Shown: positions 58,793 through 64,000 of the stretch, piece by piece
Layout: every line of letters starts with the position of its first letter
Position numbering within the stretch: the first letter of the stretch is position 1
DNA from: Adiantum capillus-veneris
Taxonomy: Eukaryota; Streptophyta; Polypodiopsida; Polypodiales; Pteridaceae
Assembly (NCBI GenBank): GCA_014529385.2
Contig: CM043959.1
Span: 48,923,928-48,987,927, forward strand
DNA length: 64,000 nt
Direction of reading: 5' to 3'
The notes under the pieces: model-generated
What the model was told of the DNA's origin: nothing
Seen by the model: only the letters and a program-made list of their open reading frames with translations
Database searches by the model: none
Position numbers and translations under genes: made by a program

Positions 58793-59097
58793 ATAGTGAG
58801 AAACAAGCTTAAAGGATGCAAATTATGTATATATTAAGCACACTTGATAATTGATTAGTAATCAAGGCTTGTTAGTAGGCCAAGTTTAATGCTAGATGTA
58901 TGCTAGATGCAGTTTTAAGGGGCCAGAACTTATGTTTTTTAATGCTAAAAGTGGGTATATCTGAAGTGATAAGCAATGGGAGTTTATGGACCATAACTAT
59001 AGTTCTCAAAGTGATCTATGAGCTTATCTTTACTGCTCGTCAATTGAAGCTACATTGAGGAAGTTATGTCAATTTGAAGTTTGAGTCGATTGCAAAT
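58793..59097 (+). repeat. Third copy of a ~310-bp LTR-like unit
   Basis: It matches ~33263-33535 and ~40432-40730, from AGTGAGAAACAAGCTTAAAG to TTTGAGTTGATTGCA-like sequence. At the other sites it follows the A-like tail and precedes the Copia LTR; here it lies between two parts of relic E, without the rest of the segmental duplication. It could be a piece of an LTR of its own. Confidence 0.7.
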
Positions 59098-59099
59098 AG

Positions 59100-60100
59100 A
59101 TTTGATGAAAAAAATACAATGGATGCCACAATCAAAGTCAAGGTTGGAAGTAACCAAGTGGAAGCAAGTGCGCTTCTAGATTCACGAGCTCAAGGAAATA
59201 TTATTTCCTACAGCTTATACAAGTAGCTTGCACTTGAGGAAACACTCTAGCTCACACAACAGGGCATTAAAATCTATTCAGAGCATTCAATCAAGGCTAT
59301 AGGATGGACAATCATACTTGTGAAAACTAGCCGATATGTCTATTTGCATAAGTTTTATCTGCAACATCCATTATCGCTCGATCAACCATGGTAGAGAAAG
59401 TACAATGTACAAACTAATTGAAGCGCTGATACAGTCAATATTCAACATGCAAAGGAAACCTAGGTGGTCCCATTTGCTGCACACAAAGCTGACAAACAAT
59501 CGGTAGTGGAGTCAAGAGATAAGGGCAAACACAGATAAGGGCAAACAACCCTTCCTTCCAACGGTTCAACAATGGATACCAAAGAGAACTTCAAAAGAGA
59601 TTAATTCTTCAAATGTCCTACCCATGGTTTTATGGCCAACAAAGAAAAAATTCCAGGGAATATGTCAAGGAAACCCACAAATAAAAGGTAGTTGTCACAG
59701 CCTGCAGCAACACCTAAGCAAGTCTAGATAAAGAAGGATGAAGTCACAAAATTTTGGCAGACCATGCTCAAAGCTACCTCTCCAATGACATATGATACAC
59801 CAAGAAAACCAAACCCACAGTACATCACAAAAATATGGGTGCCAAAGAGGTTATTTTTAGTTCAAGGCAATCAAGACAAGCTGTAGATTCCAAAGAGATG
59901 GGGCAAGGAACTCCCTTCAGTAAAAACACCTAAGATCCAACCAAAACCAAAGCCCAAAAAACTAAAATAAAACGTGAAGAAGATTTGGGTACCCAAGAGC
60001 TTATAGAAATCTCAAAAGAGTCAACCTTAGATATGGATTCCTAAACAAAAGACCAAGCCTACGACATATTCAGTTGTCGGATTCCAACAAGTGTTAAGTA
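59100..60100 (+). pseudogene. Relic E, third part: protease and W-[V/I]-P-K tail
   Basis: A retropepsin-like segment reads VKVGSNQVEASALLDS then RAQGNIISYSLYK, with R in the place of the flap-adjacent Gly/Thr of the usual D-[ST]-G-A. After frameshifts comes the repeated tail: WIPK at 59574 and, in one frame, Trp or former Trp codons at 59725 (TAG), 59836 (WVPK), 59884 (TAG then IPK), 59986 (WVPK) and 60034 (WIPK). Spacings are 37, 16, 34 and 16 residues. WVPKRLFLVQG here parallels WIPKRLLEAQG of element A'. This ties relic E to the A family. Confidence 0.65.
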
Positions 60101-60147
60101 TGGAGCCTGATTTACCCTTGTAATTTTCTGTGGTAAAAGCGCACATT

Positions 60148-60904
60148 TGTAAGGCCCCCATTATGAGGAGAAGCCATCGTGCGTGAAGGAAAATCACTCA
60201 CCGGAAACCAAAATTTTCACGGACAAGAATCAGGGGCAACTTTAAAGGCCCCTGGGGCGGAGGCCCCCGAGACTTTTTTTTCACCGGAATATTCTTTTTC
60301 GCCGGAATATTATGGCCGAACGGCGGCCGGAAAGTGGTCGGAAAACAACCGGTCGGTTGGCCAGTGGCCGGTAGTCAATGGCCGATGGCCGGTGGTCGGA
60401 AGTCAATGGCCGGTGGCCGGTGGTCGGAAGTCAATGGCCGGTGGCCGGTGGCCGAATTCAAAAGCGGACTTGTCTTCTCAAGGGCGGCCACACATGGGCG
60501 GATTGGAGGGTCCGATTTGGACTTATTCGCACAAGGGCGGCTACACATGGCTGTCTCTCATAAGAGAGGGCAGCCCTTTTGGCCTATAAAAGGAGGCCAT
60601 TTCTACACACATTATATAGTGTGTGAAGTTGATGCAACAAGGTGAGTGTGAGGTGGTGAGAGTGAAGCAAGGCGGGAGCTCCATTAAGGGTATAATCCCT
60701 TTGTAAACTACTTCATATTTTGAAGTACTAAAGCCATTGAGTGGCTGCTTTCCCGTGGACGTAGCCCACATTGGGTGAACCACGTATATCGTGTGTACTC
60801 TCTCTCTCTCTCTCTCTACTCTATAATTTCGTGTATATAAATCTGTCTCTCTCCATTAAGTAATCTACTCAATTATCTATTTAGCTACGTCTTATTTCCT
60901 AACA
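60148..60904 (+). repeat. Copia-type solo LTR inserted in relic E
   Basis: It starts TGTAAGGCCCCC and ends TTTCCTAACA. It has a TATA box (CCTATAAAAGGAGG, near 60582) and the R/U5 signature TTTCCCGTGGACGTAG ... GAACCACGTAT common to plant Copia LTRs. No internal domain follows. Flanks ACATT and ACAAG are not a clean target duplication, so the exact ends may be off by a few bases. The flanking relic E text resumes at the expected distance on the other side. Gly/Trp-rich frames inside are from the minisatellite. Confidence 0.8.
60360..60455. repeat. GC-rich minisatellite in the solo LTR
   Basis: About three units built from GGCCGGTGGTCGGAAGTCAA with intervening GGCCGGT blocks, upstream of the TATA box. 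Confidence 0.85.
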
Positions 60905-62061
60905 ACAAGTGTGCAACCCCACAATGCAGGACGGACCAACAGTACTAGAGCATCCAATGTCGCTTAAACCAAGAGCCACACAATTAGAATGCATGGTATT
61001 TCACCGTTCTAAAATAGGTTATGTCAAAACAGGAAACCTCAACATCGAATTCCAATAAGCATATTGCTTATACCCTCCTCTCGCACAACATTTTTTTCCA
61101 TGCATTGGTTGAGTATGCATATAGGGATACACTACATGGCCTGCATTAGCACAATGTTGATACCCATGCACAACACATACCCTAGGTCAATACATTGTCG
61201 TCCATGAGGACTCCAGCTAGGAGGGGGGAGGCCAATGCAGACCCACAACGGGCATAAAAGAGTGCAAAAAGGGAAATGTTTTCTATGATTTTGGGTTTTT
61301 TGTGCTAGATTGAAAAAAAAATCATGAAACCGAGTATTTATGCCTTTATTTAACTTGATTCTATAGATATATGAGGGCGAACACCAAAAATGAGCCTCTA
61401 GCCGTGTGTATGTGTGTGAGTGTGTAAAAACAGTATTTTTTTGAGCTAAAATGTGATAAAACGGAGCAATTCGGTCAAAAACATTACAAATGAGTGTATA
61501 TATCAGCTTATTATGTTATTTTTGAATTATTTTGATTTATCCCATATTTTTGGAGTTAATTTGATAATTTTCTCTTTATTTTTTCAACTTTTTGAAGAAA
61601 AACAAAGAAAAAACAGGTGAGATGGTGACAGAATGACAAAAGAAAATATGGGGGTGATAAAAAATTCAAGGGCAACATATGGTGAGGTTGGTGTGCAATT
61701 ATAAAAATGTTGCAGAAAGTCCAATCCGACCAGTTTTTGGAAAAAAATGACAAATTTTTTGGAAGTTGGGAAAACCAGAGTCCAGATCAAGAAATTTTTG
61801 AGCCTAAAGTGCATTTCGTAACTAGATAGAAACACGTGTCAAATTTTGTTTCAAGTGGTTTCGAGACCCCCAATATAAGAAATTTTGAGCCCACTTACTA
61901 GCTTGTTTTCACTATTCACACTTGGAGAGAGCTTGAGAGACCTAGACTGCGTGGAGCTTCTATGGCTTTGTGTGATGCCCACAACACACTGGTTGATGCA
62001 AGATATGAGAGGTAGGCTCATTACCATGTGCTCTTCCTCTTCAATTCTAACTTCAACGCGA
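60905..62061 (+). other. Relic E 3' noncoding sequence and unassigned DNA
   Basis: 60905-61222 matches the sequence after the tail of relic D (CCAATAAGCATATTGCTTAT at 61052 against CCAATAAGAAAATTGCTTAT at 33178) and ends in a purine tract, CTAGGAGGGGGGAGG (61208-61222), a likely polypurine tract. An LTR of relic E may follow from about 61223, but its end is not visible. No gene is seen up to 62061. Confidence 0.5.
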
Positions 62062-63621
62062 TGACCGGAGCAAAGCGAACCCCGAACCCCGACGGCCTCT
62101 AAAACACCGGGGACCGAATGGCGCGCCTCGAGCCTGTCATGGTAAAGCAAACAGGGGGGCACCACCTAGCTTCAGCGGCTAGGACGCAAACAACACACCA
62201 CCATAACAAAGTTTTCATCCAAGAGAGATGGATGCTTGGGAGTAATGATGAAAAGGAAAGGGAATGAGATCAAGTGACAGAGAGAGAAAGAGAGAGAGAG
62301 TGAGGGAGGGGGTATAGCGGCTTAGTACTTAGGTATCACAAAAGGATGGTGAATCCGCACACCCTTCACACATACACAAGCTCACTCCAAAACACAAAAC
62401 TAGGTGGCGATTCCGCACACCTCACATGGGCAAAACATTGCAAGAAAACATACTCACAAAACCTCAAGCTTTATTTAGAGAATTAGGCGATGAAATGGGG
62501 AGCATAGGGTAGGGAAATGAGAAGGGAGAGAGTGGTAGAGCACATGGCGGATAGGTGGGAGTTGATGGCGAAGACTCGCACGAGGATTATGGTCATCATC
62601 CTTCATTTAGTTGCCCTTCATCTTCCATAGCCAAGGGTGTAGAGGTCATGCTCAAGACAAGCATGGTGATTGCGGTGATGGTGATGGTGTGGGTGTGTGT
62701 GTGTGTGTGCACTAGGCACACACAGTGCATAGTGTGTTCTTTGGTGATGTTCTCTGTTTTTGTGTGATGGTGACCCCTCTTTATATAGGGGAGGAGGGGG
62801 GAGAAATTCTAGAATTTAGAAATGAAGAAATCATTATCTACATAGGCCATGTGACTGTGGGCCCCACTTGTCTCGCTGTGTGTATATGTGCCAGAACAGC
62901 AGTCTCATGAGAGAGAGACTAAGAGAGAGAGATGGGTTGATGAAAAAAAGTGAGAGGTGACATGGAGAATAAAGTAATTACAAGAGGGGAGAGAGAGGAG
63001 TGTGTTCAGAGGTGAATCTGTGTGCAGATGTGTGTGAACACAAGAAAAATCAGGTAACCACCGGGTGGGGATGGGTCTGTGGGCACCTTTTTTAGTGAAA
63101 TTGAGTGTGTGTGAGTGTGGGGGAGGTTATTTAGCTACAAGACAAGAGACATGGCGCCCTTTAGAGAGAGGGGGGGGTATTTGGGTCATGGGATATGATA
63201 GGAGAGAGAAAGGGGGGGTGGGGTATACTATTTTGGAAGATAGGGTAAGTTGCATGTGAGTTAGGGTGCATTATTGGTGAGTTAGAATGCATTATTGGTG
63301 AGAGGTGGGGTAGCTTGAGGGGAGAGAGAAAGGAGAAAGGACAAGGGGAAGAGAGAGGGGGTTGACCTTTTGAGTGGAGGAGAGGAAAAGGGACACCCGG
63401 CGGGGCAACAGTGAAGAAAAAGGAGGCAAGGTGGGGATGGGCTGCCCCGCAGGCATGAGGTGGCCTATTTTACCTTTCTCATATATTTACATAATCATAC
63501 TTTATTTTTTTCTTACTTTTTTCCAATGTCTTTTATCACTCCCTCCATAAGAAGGGGTTTTCATGGGGTGGGGACGAGAGAAGAGGGGTATGGGAGCTTG
63601 GCTTGTGAAAAGCCCCCATCA
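62062..63621 (-). repeat. 3' LTR of the second Tat-type element
   Basis: The inner edge (TGATGGGGGC on the minus strand at 63621) is set by the polypurine tract. A TATATAAA box lies near 62781-62788 (minus). A short block GGGGGCACCACCTAG (62156) matches one in the other Tat LTR. (GT)n and (GA)n tracts are present. The outer edge at 62062 is a guess from a TG start. Confidence 0.55.
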
Positions 63622-63637
63622 TTAGCCCTCCCCTTTT
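63622..63637 (-). promoter_or_regulatory. Polypurine tract of the second Tat-type element
   Basis: The minus strand reads AAAAGGGGAGGGCTAA right before the LTR start TGATGGGGGC. Confidence 0.85.
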
Positions 63638-63649
63638 GGCTAGAGGCAT

Positions 63650-64000
63650 TCATGTCTCTAGCTCATCTTTTTGATCATTATCGTCGGAGGTGGCGGCTGA
63701 TGGTGTGTCCTCATCTGGAATGTCAATTGGTGGAGCCTGGTCAAATCGAAGAAAATAAGGTTTAAGTCGCCAACCATTTACCCTGGTTTTATGAAGTTTT
63801 CCATCAGCCTCCATAAGCTGGTAGCTTCCATTGGCATACTTTTTCCTGACGATGAAAGGACCTTCCCATCGGAGTAGGAGTTTCTTATCCTTGCGCGTGT
63901 CGAAGCGATTGTCGTAGCGGAGCACCAACATTCCTTTCTTCAATTCTTTTTTCCGGAGATGCTCGTTAAAGCTAAGCCGTCTATGCTCTGCTTGTGCTGC
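63650..64000 (-). CDS. Integrase C-terminal part of the second Tat-type element
   Basis: The frame is open to the window edge and ends at 63650. It has MLVLRYDNRFDTRKDKKL, then RWEGPFIVRKKYANGSY and KTRVNGWRLKPY, matching the C-terminal integrase domain of the first Tat element (LVLRYDNRLDNRF, KVNGYRLKPY). An acidic tail follows. The catalytic core lies beyond the window. No break is visible in the part shown. Confidence 0.85.
   Translation of the reverse strand, partial: AAQAEHRRLSFNEHLRKKELKKGMLVLRYDNRFDTRKDKKLLLRWEGPFIVRKKYANGSYQLMEADGKLHKTRVNGWRLKPYFLRFDQAPPIDIPDEDTPSAATSDDNDQKDELET

Larger units (their letters stand above)
62062..64000 (-). mobile_element. Second Tat-type Ty3 element, 3' end, cut by the window end
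   Basis: On the minus strand the order is integrase C-terminus, polypurine tract, 3' LTR. The tract and the integrase tail closely resemble those of the Tat element at 44986-57297, but the LTR differs, so it is a related family. The left LTR edge is uncertain. Confidence 0.75.

Noticed and set aside
60179-60645. Trp/Gly-rich frames of 60-136 codons
   Set aside because: They lie inside the Copia solo LTR and owe their composition to the GGCCGGT minisatellite.

Overview
The window is repeat-dense nuclear DNA of a seed plant, most likely a flowering plant. The evidence is nested LTR retrotransposons with plant-type primer-binding sites, a Tat-lineage Ty3 polyprotein with a second RNase H domain, PLS-type PPR pseudogene fragments, a CACTA transposon end and long (TC)n microsatellites. 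I see no intact host gene, no rRNA or tRNA gene and no CRISPR array. The species cannot be named from this sequence.

Layout. 1-6955 (+): 3' part of element A, an LTR element with only gag and protease, inserted into 6956-13958 (-), the 5' part of element B, a decayed chromovirus-like Ty3 element (integrase, RT, gag, an extra pre-gag ORF, tRNA-iMet-type primer site, 2.5-kb LTR). 14272-17824: 3' end of element C, three head-to-tail LTRs separated by 5 bp, then an inverted LTR fragment. 17825-22015: unassigned DNA with microsatellites. 22016-30932 (-): element A', a complete recent copy of A with 5-bp target duplication GTGGT, tRNA-Asp-type primer site and an intact 1702-codon gag-protease ORF. 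30938-32422: 3' end of a CACTA DNA transposon. 32430-33008: relic D, the tail of an A-like element. 32977-36137 and 40148-42845: two copies of one segmental duplication holding a Copia LTR, a Copia gag relic and a PPR pseudogene fragment. 38930-39470: minisatellite with palindromic cores. 44292-44985 and 57298-61222: relic E, an old A-related element split by the 12.3-kb Tat element at 44986-57297 (-) and again by a Copia solo LTR at 60148-60904. 62062-64000 (-): 3' end of a second Tat-type element.

How the parts relate. A and A' encode only capsid, nucleocapsid and protease functions, so they would need reverse transcriptase and integrase in trans, plausibly from an Athila/Tat-type partner. 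The Tat element has nearly identical LTRs but broken pol. Element A and relics D and E share a C-terminal tail of repeated W-[V/I]-P-K motifs after the protease. The Tat element and element B each carry extra ORFs between the 5' LTR and gag. These accessory modules are the least familiar part of the window.
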